64,000 bases of DNA from contig JANTQA010000072.1 of NCBI GenBank assembly GCA_027625915.1, positions 1,798,001 to 1,862,000 on the forward strand. The letters run 5' to 3'. Under the pieces are notes generated by a model. It saw nothing but the letters and a program-made list of their open reading frames with translations. It was not told the origin of the DNA and did no database searches. Below are positions 24,275 to 45,214 of the stretch, one piece after another; within the stretch, counting starts at the first letter, position 1, and each line of letters opens with the position of its first letter. Made by a program: the position numbers and the translations under genes. Source of the stretch: Anaeramoeba flamelloides. Taxonomy: Eukaryota > Metamonada > Anaeramoebidae.

Positions 24275-25452
24275 GTAAGTCAAGAAAAATTATGATCTCT
24301 TTTTTAATATTTAGTGATCACTTTTTACGAAAATTTAATTTTTCCGAGAAATTGAAATTCTCCAGACCATGATGTTTTACTCCAACTTGCTAAAAAAAAG
24401 CTTTTTTTTGAAATAATGACTGTTCCTGTTTCAAAAAAAAATAAAATTTTTCCAAAACATTTTCAAAACCATCAAATAAAGACAAACCTCTTCCGATTTC
24501 CGTGAACTAGAAACACTTTGACAGATGATATTTTTCATCGCCTTTGTTATTTATAAAAAATCGAAAAAATAGTTGATAATTTGTTACAACAATTAAACGA
24601 TTCTCGTCCAGATTGATTTCGGTTCATAAAATCAAGAACTAAAATCAATAAAAATAGTCTATTTCTGTCAAATCTTTGACTTTATTTGACAACAAATTTA
24701 AATGGAAAGGTTGAGACAGATTATTTTTTAACAAATTGGAAAAAACAAGAAAAAAAATTTTTTTCCATTTAATTCGTAATAAAAAATAACTTGTCAACAA
24801 AAAAATTGAAACAATTCAGGTGTATTGGGTTTTTATTCAACTCAAATTATGAAAATTTGTTTAACTTCCTATTAACAAAGAAAAACATATTTGCTTTTCA
24901 AATTTGACATTCCCATCAGAGCAATTCTTTTCATTGATTTTTTAGTGTTTCACTTCTGTCCCCCTGAACCTGTTTGATAATTTTCTAGAATTTTAATTTT
25001 AAGAGTTAAAGAAATATTTATTGATTAATTTTTTCCAAAAACCATGCTTAAAACACAAAGACACTCCATTCCGAAATCTCAAGAGACCTTTAAAGTCTTA
25101 AAATTGTCTTCTTTGGAGTAAAATAATGAAAAACAATTAAAATAAAAAATGATCAAAGCTTATTTTAGCCACTAAAAATTTACTTTTAATGATGAAAAAA
25201 TCACAACAAGTGATTTTTCAAAGTAAAAAAATGCTAACAATAATTTTACTGTTGAAGTTTTAATTTTTCAAAAAACTATTTTTGTTTCAAAAACTCTAAC
25301 CAAACCAAGCCTTTATAAAACACAAAAACAAAAACAAAAACAAAACCACCTTTATTCTTTAATCACAAACCCACCCTATTTTCAATCTCCTTTCTTGATT
25401 AAGCTAAAGCTTCACCTTACAACCAAAAACAAACAAACAAAAAAACAAACCA

Positions 25453-27000
25453 ATGAAGTCACTCAAAGATCATTTATCATATTTTATCAATTGCAATGAG
25501 CTAGCCGATGTCAAGTTTCTTATTGGTAAGAAGAATAAGGAAATGTATGGCCACCAACTAATCCTGTCTATTAATAGCCAGATGTGGAAGAGCATGTTTT
25601 ATACGATGAAATGGTCCGAAATGGACAATATGAAAATTGCTGTTGTTAAGATCCCCGAACAAAAGCCCAAGATTTTTGCAAAGTTTCTTCAGTATTGCTA
25701 TACGGGCTCTGTGAAAATCACAATGGAAAGCGTTTTACCGCTGTACAAGCTCTCTGACAAATACCTGATGGAGGACTTAAAAGAATTATGTGTTTTCTAT
25801 TTGGAGTCAAACATAATTAACAGCATGTGCTTTCAATTTTACGAAAAAATTTTGGAGCTGAATGATCAGAATTTAATTGGATGGATCAACAATTTAATAA
25901 AAAAGAACTCGAGGTACTTTTTTTCCCTAAACGGGGCCTTTTATGGGATAAAGTACCAAACACTCAAAAGGCTACTAATGAACCCAAATTATGATTGCCA
26001 TGAAATTGAATTTTTCCATCGGATCGAAGAAACAAAACTAAAATTTGCAGAGAAATGTAAGCTAGTAAAATTGCTTCACTTCGATTTAATTGGCTCCAAG
26101 GGTATCAAGAAAATCAAAAAAACTGAATTGGGGCTGTACTGGATCAAAAAGGAAAAGATGAAACGGGAGAAAAAATTGGAAATCCAAAAGAAGATCTTAA
26201 AAAAGAAAATCTTGTTACTGAAAAATTCCAAGCTGTATTCCATGTTGACCAAGAGCCTAAGGTTTCGGAATTCAAATAACGAAGAAAAGTGCAGGACCAT
26301 GAAGGCGCCCCTCCGGGCTGACCAAGTCAGGGTGCTCATAATGACTACAACAACCTATCTCAAATATTTGAACGACATTATGGAATCGATCACCTCACAG
26401 GGGATCTTAAGAAAAAACGTCTCCATCTTGAATGTGAACTTAAAGACTGTGACCTTAAATGAACTAAGAATATTTGATACGATATTTGTCTTTTCATACA
26501 AGCCCTTTTTGAAGTCCATATATTACGGCAAGCTCCTGAAGAATTTTCTCAAGCTTGGGAAAGGCATTGTGATCTGTGCTTCAGACTCTCTTCGGGCAAA
26601 GCATGTACGGAGCCTACAGGGTGAAATTACCAGTTTGGAGTACCTCCCTTTCAAGCCAGGGAAACTCATACATAGAGTCCAGGCTTCTTTGGGGAAAGTA
26701 CACCACCCAGACCACCCCATAATGAAGGGCGTCAATTCCTTTGATGGCGGCTCGGACTCTTTCAGGATTAAAACAAAATTGATTAGCCCCAATGCAACAG
26801 TGATCGCAGAATGGTCAGATGGCGTTCCCTTGATTGCCTTGAAAAAAAACCAAATTGAAAATGATCTCAACGGTTGCGTAATCGTTTTAAATATATGGCC
26901 AGTTTCAGACTCGGTTAGAAATAATAACACCTTTTGGTTACAAAATACTGATGGCAAAAAAATTATCTCGAATTCAATCCTTTATTCGGTTAATTTTTAA
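25453..27000 (+). CDS. BTB domain protein with C-terminal ThuA/amidotransferase-like domain
   Basis: Single exon of 515 residues, with the start at the first ATG after a CA-rich leader. The BTB/POZ domain is at residues about 8-118 (LADVKFLIG, HQLILSINSQMWKSMFY, FLQYCYTGSV, LYKLSDKYLMEDLKELC). A BACK-like helical stretch runs to about 190. A highly basic Lys-rich helix spans about 215-270. Residues about 292-515 look like a flavodoxin-like class I glutamine-amidotransferase/ThuA fold: a first strand VRVLIMTTTTYLKYLNDIM, then FDTIFVFS, GKGIVICASDSL, HPIMKGV, and a terminal block DGKKIISNSILYSV. Single BTB domains usually adapt substrates to CUL3 ligases. A catalytic role for the C-terminal domain is doubtful because the usual nucleophile-elbow and His/Glu pattern is not evident. 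Composition is less AT-rich than flanking DNA. Confidence 0.85.
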   Translation: MKSLKDHLSYFINCNELADVKFLIGKKNKEMYGHQLILSINSQMWKSMFYTMKWSEMDNMKIAVVKIPEQKPKIFAKFLQYCYTGSVKITMESVLPLYKLSDKYLMEDLKELCVFYLESNIINSMCFQFYEKILELNDQNLIGWINNLIKKNSRYFFSLNGAFYGIKYQTLKRLLMNPNYDCHEIEFFHRIEETKLKFAEKCKLVKLLHFDLIGSKGIKKIKKTELGLYWIKKEKMKREKKLEIQKKILKKKILLLKNSKLYSMLTKSLRFRNSNNEEKCRTMKAPLRADQVRVLIMTTTTYLKYLNDIMESITSQGILRKNVSILNVNLKTVTLNELRIFDTIFVFSYKPFLKSIYYGKLLKNFLKLGKGIVICASDSLRAKHVRSLQGEITSLEYLPFKPGKLIHRVQASLGKVHHPDHPIMKGVNSFDGGSDSFRIKTKLISPNATVIAEWSDGVPLIALKKNQIENDLNGCVIVLNIWPVSDSVRNNNTFWLQNTDGKKIISNSILYSVNF

Positions 27001-27717
27001 TAATTAGCACACAACCCTTGAATATTGTTTTTATTGCAGATTATTATTTGAAAAATTATCACCATTTTTGAAATTTTTATCATTTCTTTTTGGAAATTAT
27101 GTATTTATTTTCAATTGATCAAATTCCTTTTTTGCCTTTCAATTTAATTTTATTATTTTCAACTGATCATGTTATGTTGATCCATTATTTTTATTTTTAT
27201 TTTTCATTTTTGTTTATTGGGTTTTCAAATTGAAATGTATAAAATAATTCGCATACTTTTCTAATTCTTCATTTTATCTATTTTTTTTTTTTTTATTTTA
27301 TTTTTTCGATATATTTTAATCTATAAACATATCTTTATTTAACATTTTAAATAAGTTTGTAGATTTTTATATATGTAAACAATTAACAAAATACCAAACT
27401 GAAAATATAATTCACTTGCTATATTATTCTTTATGACTTTTTTTGTAAACAAAAAAAAAAACTAATAAAAATTTTACCAAAATTATTTTTGTATTTTTTC
27501 AATTTTATATTTTTTGATAATTACCAAAAAAATAATGTTTAGAAAAAAAAAAAGAAGAAGAAATTGAACTCAATTTATACACCTTAACATCCCATATTGT
27601 CCTAAATTTCATAAAGTTTTAAATAAAAAAATTAAAATAATATAGATTGTTTCCAGATATTTGAAAAAGTGGGTAATTTTTTTTAAATAAAACATTTCAA
27701 AAAAATAAATTTTTAAT

Positions 27718-28258
27718 CTAAACTAAATTCCAAAAATTTGGATACATTTTAAAAGGTTGAAAGAATAACAATACTCCACTTTACACCCAATTTGGGAATA
27801 ATTATGATTTTACAAACTATTTCATTTTTTGTCTTTTTTGTTTTGTTTTCATTTCCTGTTTTCCATTTATCAAATCGATTTCGTTAGATCTGGAATTTTT
27901 TTTGCAATGGTTGATACAAGTTTAGTGTTGGGTTTGTTGTATTGGAATATCACATAAAATTTGTCAATGTTATTTTATCATTTGATCAATCAACAATTGT
28001 TTATGAAATTTTAACAAATTTAAGAAAAGATTTTTTCGTTCAACTCCTTTCATTATTTTGGACACACCGTTTTTTATTATTTTTTGTTTTTAAATTTTTT
28101 TCTTTTATTTGGATGAAAATGATTATTTATAAAAACATTAATACTTGATAACTTAAATATGTTTTTATATTATGTTTGGAAAAATATAATAAATTGAGTT
28201 GTTATTTTGCCTATTTTTGATTTTGGGTTTGTACTGATTTTTGGAATGGGATTTAGTA
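27718..28258 (+). mobile_element. Family D non-autonomous element, full length (about 540 bp)
   Basis: Left end TAAACTAAATTCCAAAAATT; right end TTTTTGGAATGGGATTTAGT, its inverse with a few changes. The terminal motif ATTCCAAAAA resembles that of the Tc1/mariner-like relic at 19253. Other copies, all partial, lie at 23140, 39979 and 45215. The 68-codon ORF inside (27942-28148) is not conserved as protein in the other copies. Confidence 0.7.
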
Positions 28259-28923
28259 ACATTTATATATATATATATATAATCTACTTCTAAATGTGTC
28301 TAAAATACATCTGTTATCTGATTTTTTATTTATTTCCTTTTATTTAAAAAGAAAAGTGTTGAAAAAATGATTTTTTCTAAAAAAAAATAGTTTTAAATAA
28401 GTGTGGAATAGTTTTTAACATGTAATTGTATCAATCTAAAAGAAGAAAACAACACTTTTTAAAAATTGTTATAATATATATATATATATATATATTATTA
28501 ACTTTATGGGCGATCTCTTGTGGTATTTTTATGAGAAATGAAATATTATGAGGTAAAAAGAAAAAAATAGTATAAAATTATTTCTGTTAAAGGAATAACA
28601 AAATTTGACATTTTATAAATTTTTTTTGGGCTTTTGATGCAAATAGAAAAAAAATATATACCATTGTAAATAAAACATGGGTCATTAAAAAAAATTGGGT
28701 CAGTCAAAATTTTGTTTTTGTTTTTTTAAATAATAAATATTGTCAAATTGATTTATTACCAAAACAAAATTTTATGAATAAAATCTTACATTTAATAAAA
28801 ACCCAAAGTCACTATTAATTATAATTTTCAAAAAAAATATTATTTCGTTACATTTTATCCTTTTAAATTGCTTTGGAACGATAAAAAATCCTCAAAATGA
28901 ATTTTAATTGTACATTTGACTAA

Positions 28924-28953
<30 letters not shown>

Positions 28954-28954
<1 letters not shown>

Positions 28955-30582
28955 ACAGGTATGACGATTTCTTTGGTGTCATGAAACGCGTTTGCGCACG
29001 CGTGAGCGACGCGTTTAATTTGTTTCTCTGATATATATATATATATATAATATAGATATAAAGGTAAGAAATTTGTGTTTACATGAAAAATAAAAAAGGT
29101 GAAATCCCTATATATCGACCACCTAGTTTAATGATTTTTTTCAAAAATTTGTGTTTACTAAAGATTTATATTTATTTAAATATATCTCAAAAATCCTTCA
29201 TAATTGAAACGAAAAAAAAAAGAATTAAAATATCCAAATAATTAAAATAATGGGTAAGAATAATTTATTGTGTATTTTTATTTTGGCTTGTTAGTAAATA
29301 AGAAATTATCTAAAAAATTTGAATTAATATTTATTTTGATGTAATTAAATCCTTTTTAAAAATAAAATTTTATGATCGATCTCAAAAAAAAAAAGTGTAA
29401 ACAAAAAAGTCAATCAATTACAATGATTTAAATTAAATTTGTCATACACTTTAATTTATCCTTCGCTGCACATGTGTTGAGTGTTTTATTTTTTATTTTT
29501 ATTTGTAATATAAAATTCCCCTTGTTATGTTGTTAGAAGGAAAAATAATAATATAATATGTAAATTTGATATCAAAATCTAAATATAATTCTTAAAAGTA
29601 TTTAAAAATGAAAGGTACTTATTGCTTGTGTTCACATATTCTTTGAATTTTTTTTCACGATTTAAACAATGAAATTTTGTTAAATAATGAAGAAAGTTAT
29701 AATTTTAGACAAATTAAGCAACATTGGAATTATTTGAAAGCAATTTTGTAAAAAGATAAAGAATAAAAAATGAAATTATTTTTTTACAAAATATAATAAA
29801 GGATTCCTAATGAAATAACTGTTAAGAACTAATAGTTAGGTGAAAAATGTGATAATAGTTTAAAAAATAGGGGTAAAACGGATTATAAAGTTTCAAAAAA
29901 AAAAAAATATTATAATTGTTTTGCCGATAAGTTGAAGGAGAATTAATATACTGAAAAAAATTACTGATCACATTTTCCAAATGAGTAATTGTGAAAAAAA
30001 ATTTTTTTAAGATAATAATTATTACTTATATTTTGTGATCAATAAAAAATATTATTGTGAGGGGAATTACAATACAAAAAAAATTCGATGATCTGATCTA
30101 ATTTAGAATTGTAAATGGTGAAATTTTGTGCTACATTTCTTCCTCAAATTGTAATTTACTATTAAAAAAAAATAATTATTTAACTTGGTGATTAAAGTTT
30201 TTACAATTTTCAAGACTATAAAATGGAAATCCACTTTGTATTTTTTTTGATGTGTTTTCAAAATAGAAAATCAAACTATGCTCATGCTTTATAACCAAAG
30301 CCTCACACTTAAATAGGAAATCGTGAATTCCCTTATTTTTCTCTGTATTTTAAGAAAATTACATATTAGTTCTATATAATTGTTTTTTTCTTTGTTTTTA
30401 AGTTTTTTCATTTGTGTTTTTTCATATCTGAGAAACAAAAAGCATGATTTAAAATTAATTTGAGGACTTTTTCAAAAACAAAAAACGAAAACAACGAATG
30501 AAACGAAAAAACATATAAAAAAAGTGAAAAAACGCGATTTTTTAAATCTTTCATTGCTTAAAAACGAAAATACGTATTACCT

Positions 30583-30585
<3 letters not shown>
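28954..30585. mobile_element. Putative 1.6 kb element with diverged inverted ends in TA-repeat DNA
   Basis: Left end TATCACAGGTATGACG; right end, read inverted, TATCACAGGTAATACG. Further in, both arms contain TTTGTTTCTC(T/A)GATAT in matching orientation, so the arms span roughly 80-160 bp. Both ends abut TA dinucleotide runs. The interior has no ORF. Superfamily unknown. Confidence 0.5.
28980..29016. other. GC-rich island with three ACGCGT boxes
   Basis: Within extremely AT-rich DNA, ACGCGT occurs at 28986, 28998 and 29009. The outer two form an inverted repeat, AAACGCGT..ACGCGTTT. It lies just inside the left end of the 28954-30585 element. ACGCGT is the yeast MCB cell-cycle promoter box, but no gene start is within 4 kb. 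Confidence 0.7.
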
Positions 30586-30618
<33 letters not shown>

Positions 30619-33088
30619 TTATATTACATTCCAAGATCAAGTTAGTGATTGTTTGATATGACTAAAAATGAATACTTGTTTTATATTAAAGATTGAATAT
30701 GAGTATTTTTTGAATTTTACTTGTTTCAAAAATATTAAAATTATGTTATTTTGAAAGTTTTGAATGAAAAAAATTAATGAAAAACTATCCCTTTAGAAAA
30801 AATATCTTTTTTTGGAAGATTATTTAATTCAATTTGGTTTAAAAGGATTAGAAAGATTAACCTTGATTAATTCACATTATCTCATAATGATAAATATCTT
30901 ATCTCATAATGAGATTTTTATATTTTCCCATAAAGTCTTATCTTATTTTTAGTAAATTTTAGAATTATATTCATTTTTTTTATTCTTAAGTGTTCCAAAG
31001 CAATTCAAAATTATGAAAATGTTACAAAATAATAGTAGTTTTGAAAATTATAATTGATAGTGGCTTTGGTTTATCTTTAATGAAAGTTTTGTTATAAAAA
31101 TTTTACTTTGGTCAAAAATCATTTTGCCAATATTAATTATTTAAAAAACCAAAACAAATTTTGATTGGCCAATTTTTTTTAATGAATAAAATTATTTGTA
31201 CAATCGTAATTGAATCAAAAACCTTCAAAAATTCTTTTAATAAAAAATATTTACCAAAAATATCTATTTTTTTAACTCTTGTTTTTTTTTACTTGCTATT
31301 ATATTATAAATGTAATTTATATCTTTTCCACCAAAATACGAATATTTATAAAACGAAATAGAAAGTTAGTTAGTTATAAGATTTTGATTTCCAAGTCTTT
31401 TTTTAAGAATTTTTTGTGTTTCTTGTTTTTGAAAAAAAGTATTTCTTTGAAAGGGACTTCAGATTTTGTCATAGAAAACAAGGTACCCCTATTTACTTTT
31501 CAGTCTAATTTACAACTTCTTGTTTAAAAGAGCATTTCAGTATTTTAAGGCACAAGTAATCCTTATTTATTTATTATACCCCCAAGTTGCTAGTAAAATA
31601 ATTTTAACAATGATTGTTAAAAATGATAAAAAAAAAAACCTTTTAATTTTAGATATTATCAATATCCATTTATAAAAGTTTATTTTTTTAGTAATTAAAT
31701 ACTTTGAAAAAGATTTGATCTATTTGTTTGTTATTCTAGATTTGTCAAAAAATAAAAAGAAAAATTTACAAAAACCTTTTTATTTTTCTGAAATCTCACT
31801 TTTAGTAATTTATAGTAGTTTTTATAATCAAATAACATAATAAATTAATTCTTAAATTAAAAAAAAAGAAAAAAAATCATATATTAGATCCTATGAGAAT
31901 CTTAAAAAACATTGTTCATTTATTTTATTGCAAATAATTCATTAAATTTCTTGAAATTTCCAAAGATCATACAAGATTTTATTTCAAATATAAAAAATAA
32001 ACTCTTATTATTAAATTACAGTTATTTAATAATATTATTGATATTTATTATGAGAATTATTAATTTAAATAAATTTTGTTTATTTGAACATATTTAAAAA
32101 AATGAAGAAAGAATACTATAATCTATTGCTATGTTTAAGATTTGGGTTTTAACATAATCAACAATGAATTATTATGATTTAGTTATTATTTATTGATTAA
32201 ACAATTATCACATTAAAAAGTATTTCTTTAGATTATAATTTGGATTTTCTAGTTTTTGAAAATAGTATTTTTCAAGAATATTTGATTTAATTTGTTGGTT
32301 TTTTTACTCAGATTTTTTTCATTTAATCCCAAGAAAAAAATTGATTTGAAATCCATCTTTGAATCAAAAAATTATATTTTTACAAGTTTAAAATAATTAT
32401 CGTATTTTTTTGGAGATTAAGTACATTTTTTAAACTTAGTTATTATAGAACTTAGTAGGTCTAGATTTTTCATCGATATTTTTATACAGTCTCTCTGAGA
32501 AAATCATAAGATTTCATTTTTCTTTCAAATAAAATAATTTTTTTTAAAATAATCCTGATAGATGTAATGATGATTGAAATTCACAAAAATGAGAAAAAGG
32601 GATCTAACTTTTAAAAACAATAAATTCATTTCTGAAAATGGTTTTAAAAAGTAAATCTGAACTTTAAGTAATCAGACTTATACTTTATTTTTCAATTTCA
32701 AGATGCGATAAAAATTTTTTTGGAATTTGCATTAAAATTTACTTAAAGATTTTTTTCAGTTTACTCGTCCCAGAAGAGATAATTTTGTTTTGAGGAACTC
32801 AATTATTCTTATTTTATAGTCGTATTATTTGTTGACCAATACTGATAGGGTGTGAACTGTTTTTCAAAAAACTACCTTCTCATGAAAATAATCGACAAAA
32901 AATGAACTTCCCGAACACAAACCAGTATTAAGATTTTTTGAGTCTAAAAACAGAATTTAATTATTTCTGTCTTTCTCGAGTTCTTCTATTTGTTAACTGA
33001 AAATATAATGAAACTAAAAATCTAAATAAAAGAATTCATTTTTTACAAAATTTTCTTTCTTAATTTAATTTACCTAATTTAACTGAAG

Positions 33089-41191
<8,103 letters not shown>

Positions 41192-41372
41192 ATAAACCAA
41201 AGGTAAAATTAAAATTTATTTGCTCTGAATTTATAAATACCAAAAAATCAATTTTTTGAAATATAATAAAATAATAATAAAATTAATTCTATTTTTTTTT
41301 TTAATATTTTGAATTTTATTTTGATAGACAAATATTTTTTTTAATTCCATTATAATAATAATAAAAAAACAT

Positions 41373-41440
<68 letters not shown>
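41373..41440 (+). repeat. (TA)n(TG)n microsatellite
   Basis: About 12 TA units followed by about 22 TG units, then TTTGTGCGTATGCATA. It lies about 180 bp past the cullin stop. Confidence 0.95.
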
Positions 41441-41444
<4 letters not shown>

Positions 41445-42749
41445 TGCGTATGCATAAATATATATCTCTTAGAACCGCAAATAACCTTATTGCCTTTTGA
41501 AATAAAATTTGTAATTTAAATTGTTATAAAAAGATTCTATGAAATAGAATTTTACAAATAATTATCTTAAGAAAAAAATTTTTTTAATTAAAAATTGTAT
41601 ATTTACCTAAATAGAAATATATTTTAAGTGACCAGTCATCTACGACAACCAGGCAAAATTTTAAAATATGTTATTGATGATATTCTCTACTTACAAATTT
41701 TGTATATACCAAGTGTCAAAAAATTCTGATCGACTCAGAAAGCCATGAAAGAAAATTAGTAAAGTGAGATCAATGTTTTTTTTCCATTTTTTATAAAATT
41801 GAAAACTTTTAAATTCATTTTATTTCTCACATTATAACAAGTTTTTACCCCGTTTATTGTCATTTTGATAATTATTCTCCAATAACAAGTCTTTGTTATT
41901 AGTAATATTAATATAAAGAGTTTTTTTTTTTTTGAGATGAAACTTTTGGTTAATCAAAAAAAGATAAGATTCAATGGATTAAAAAATAATTGTATTTTTT
42001 TAAGAATGATAGTTATAATAATCAAAGTTTTAAAGCGATTTAAAAATTTTACCAAGAAATTTTGTTTTTGTTTCAAAAGATGAAATTCTATTTTTCAAAA
42101 TAAAATTTTCTTAAAGTTATGTGGGAATTAGTTAATTTTATCCTCAAAATTCAAAATTAATTTTTTTCTCCCAAAAATGATTTGAATTGTTATAAGGATT
42201 CTTGTGAATAAGACCAAACAATTTGTTAAAAAAAATTTTTTTCAATTTTTTTTCATTTTTTTTCATTTTTTGAAAACCCGGAAAACAACTTTTTTAAAAC
42301 ATTAAAAAATTAAAAAAATTTTTTTTTTTACTTAATATATCCCAATTTAATCGATAAAATGTTGTTACAATTCTACCAAAAATTTATTTATTGAATCACC
42401 TATACCTCAATTAGTTTTATTTGGTAAGATTTGAATTTAAATATTAATCAAATACAAAGAATTACAATAAATTTTTTTTTCAAAATCAAGACTTTCCAAG
42501 ATAAATTGAAAAATATGTGTTACCATTTGCAAGAATTAACTTAATTGTGAAACAAAATAATAGGTTACTTTTTTTTTTTCGATTGGAAACGTGTAAATTT
42601 TGAATTTCAAAAAATAGAATATAATTAATAAATTCGTTAAATGAGGTTAACTCATCCATTTCATAAATCGAAACACAAATTACAAAAAAAAACTTTATCA
42701 AGATCTTGACAAGATTTCATTTTATTTTAAAAAATACTTCTTCCTTAGA

Positions 42750-44660
42750 AAGATTTTTTCTTGATTTTTTGTGATTAGATTATTTTTCATTTGAAATTTT
42801 GTCGAAAAAAAAAATTTGTTTTTTTTGTAAAGTTTATTTAAAAATTGAAAAATCCTTAGTTTTAATGATTAAAAAAGATAATACTTTACTGAAACAATTT
42901 TTTTTCGGGTGCCCTTTATACATCAAAATTTCTTAAAATTCTTTAATAAATAATTTATTAATTTTATAAAAGATAGTTGGGCATCATTACAGAAAATTTA
43001 TTTTGTCTATTGACTACCATCTAATAACGACATATATATTTGATTCTAAATAATTAAAAATTAAAAAAAATGATTATATTTTGTTTCGTTAAAACATTTA
43101 AAAATTTAGAAAACACATATTTTTTCAAATTGAAATTATTGTGGTTAATAGTTAGAGTATGATTAATATAGGATTTTATTTTCAAATTTTTAAAAAATTT
43201 TTCCATTTTAATTTTTTAAAAATTTAGAAATAATAAACAATATAATTTTATGAAGATCAGAGATCAAAAAATATTTTATAATATCTGAATTAATTTATAT
43301 GAACTCTTTTTCAAAAATTGTGACTCACCTGAAATAATAAATTGAAAAAAAAAAATATCCTTTAGTATTCAAGAACAATTAATAACTAAATCGGATTGGC
43401 AATTCACTTTTAAGTCATTCTAAATGTATAAAAGCCTGATATATTAAAAATTAAAAAAAAATAAAACCCAAAAACTAAAAAAAAGTGATTCACAATTTTT
43501 GAAATGAGCATTACAATTTTTTATTACTTAGTTTTCACTGAAAAAAAGTTGAACAACAAGATTTTTTATGAACAATTAAATCCATTTTCAAAGACATTAC
43601 ATAGTAGCAATTTTCATATTGATAATTTTTCTTTTCGAAGATCTCTTTTTTTTTTCAACATGATCTTTTTTTTAAAAAAAGAAAAAAAGAAAAAAAAAAA
43701 AAAAAAAAAACAAAAAAAAAGAAAAAGTAAAAATTTGAAAAAGCAAACCTAAAATTTGCAAAATTAAAAAAAATGATTCTGATCCAAAAATTTAAAAAAT
43801 TTTTTTTGTTAAGAATACTGGAATAAACCCTCAAAACTACTCCCATTATCATTATAAAGTGAGTCAAAATTTTTGAAAAATAGTTTAGATAAATTCAATT
43901 TTCACAAATATTTTTTAAAAATTTTTACAAACAATAAAAATATAAAAAAATATTTCTTAGTTGGTTACGAAGATTATTTTTATTATTTTTGAATAATATT
44001 TTCAAGATGAATTAATGTTTTTTTTTAAATTTTTAGAGTTGATTGATTTATCAATTAAACGGGTTTTTATTGATTTAATACCAATAATATTAAATTAAAT
44101 TATTTAAATATGTTTTTTTTTTTGTTTTGTTTTTTCAAGTATTTTCTATTATTTGAATTGATGTTTTAGAAAATTATTTAGATTATAATTATAATTTTAT
44201 CCTCAAGAAATGAGTTTTATTTTTCTCTTGATTCAATATTTATTAAAATTATATCTGAATTAAAAAAATGAAAATTTCTCATCAATATTTTTGATTTATT
44301 CTTTTTATCATAAAATTAACAAATTTGTTTGATTGTAATTATTATTCAATCAATGGATTGTGTTTTGAGTTATAGTAATAATAAAACAATTTCTAAATTT
44401 ATTTTAGTATTTATCAGAAATTTCATTACATTAAAAAAAATATAAAAATGAATAATTATTATTTTTTTTTTCAATTTCAAAAAAAAAATACAATAACATA
44501 ACTTTTTTTATCTCTGAACTATTTTGACTTTTTATTATAATTCAAATCTGGATTAAAGACCAATAAGAAAATAAACCACTTAATTATATCAATATCATTT
44601 AATTGTTTTTTGCAAAATACTTGAAGATATTTAGGCAAATCCGGGGTGCTAAGGGATATA
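42750..44660 (+). repeat. Dispersed non-coding repeat F, copy 2
   Basis: Collinear with 10080-11410 but about 0.6 kb longer, partly because repeat E is inserted in it (43310-43503). It ends at TCCGGGGTGCTAAGGGATATATA, the same terminal block as copy 1. No ORF of note. Confidence 0.55.
43310..43503 (-). mobile_element. Repeat E, copy 3, with inverted ends, inside repeat F
   Basis: On the plus strand it begins CAAAAATTGTGACTCACCTG and ends GTGATTCACAATTTTTGAAA, an inverted pair. The inner part is the reverse complement of 8582-8722. Its presence in repeat F copy 2 but not copy 1 indicates insertion. Confidence 0.6.
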
Positions 44661-45214
44661 TATTATATTAATGGTTCTATTGGTGAATCTTTTTCATTAT
44701 TTCAGATATCATTTGTAAGTTATTATATAATAAGATCAAAAGATACTTTGTAAAGAGGAATAACTTTATCTATATAGATTTTAATTCTAATAAAAAAGAA
44801 AATAGTTCAAAAAAAAAAATTAGAAAGTTATTGAATTTTTTTTATATAAGATCAAAAAATAATAATAATAATCCATTTTTACATTTTCTATAAAAGATTT
44901 TAATTTTTTCTTAGATTTTTTAAATTATTCACAAATAAATATCATTTTAAATCTTTTTTAAAACTTGTGAAAATTTAAGCTAATTTGTTGTACTCAATGT
45001 TCCAGAAAAAAAAAAACTACGGTCAGTATCACTTTGAATTTGTAAACTTTGAAAGAAATTTAAAAATGTAAAAGATTCCAAATTTCAGCTCAAAAATTCA
45101 GATTCATGGAAAACCAACAGATTAAAAAAAAGTAATTCCTAAAAATATGACTTAGAATGGAATTTTTTTGGGTTATAAAATATATTTCAAGTTTATGTTT
45201 AAAACGTTACATTA

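Larger units (their letters stand above)
16254..25452. other. 9.2 kb gene-poor stretch
   Basis: No confident gene. It carries the Tc1/mariner-like relic (19253-20328), two family A palindromes (20417-20612, 22465-22662), a partial family D element (23140-23468) and a small exon-like cluster (24072-24274). The last 130 bases before the BTB start (from about 25315) are unusually C/A-rich (repeated CAAAAA, then CCACC and AACAAACAAACA) and are probably its 5' UTR. Confidence 0.5.
27001..33088. other. 6.1 kb gene-poor stretch before the cullin gene
   Basis: No gene was recognised. It holds a full family D element (27718-28258), several TA dinucleotide runs (near 28263, 28475, 28925, 29031, 30587) and a 1.6 kb element with inverted ends (28954-30585). 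Short ORFs near 31161-31527 are A/T-rich and lack protein-like composition. The cullin promoter should lie just upstream of 33089, but no motif is clear. Confidence 0.5.

Noticed and set aside
31161-31527. Two overlapping small ORFs
   Set aside because: Dominated by Phe, Lys, Ile and Tyr from A/T runs, with no protein-like blocks, splice context or repeats of interest.
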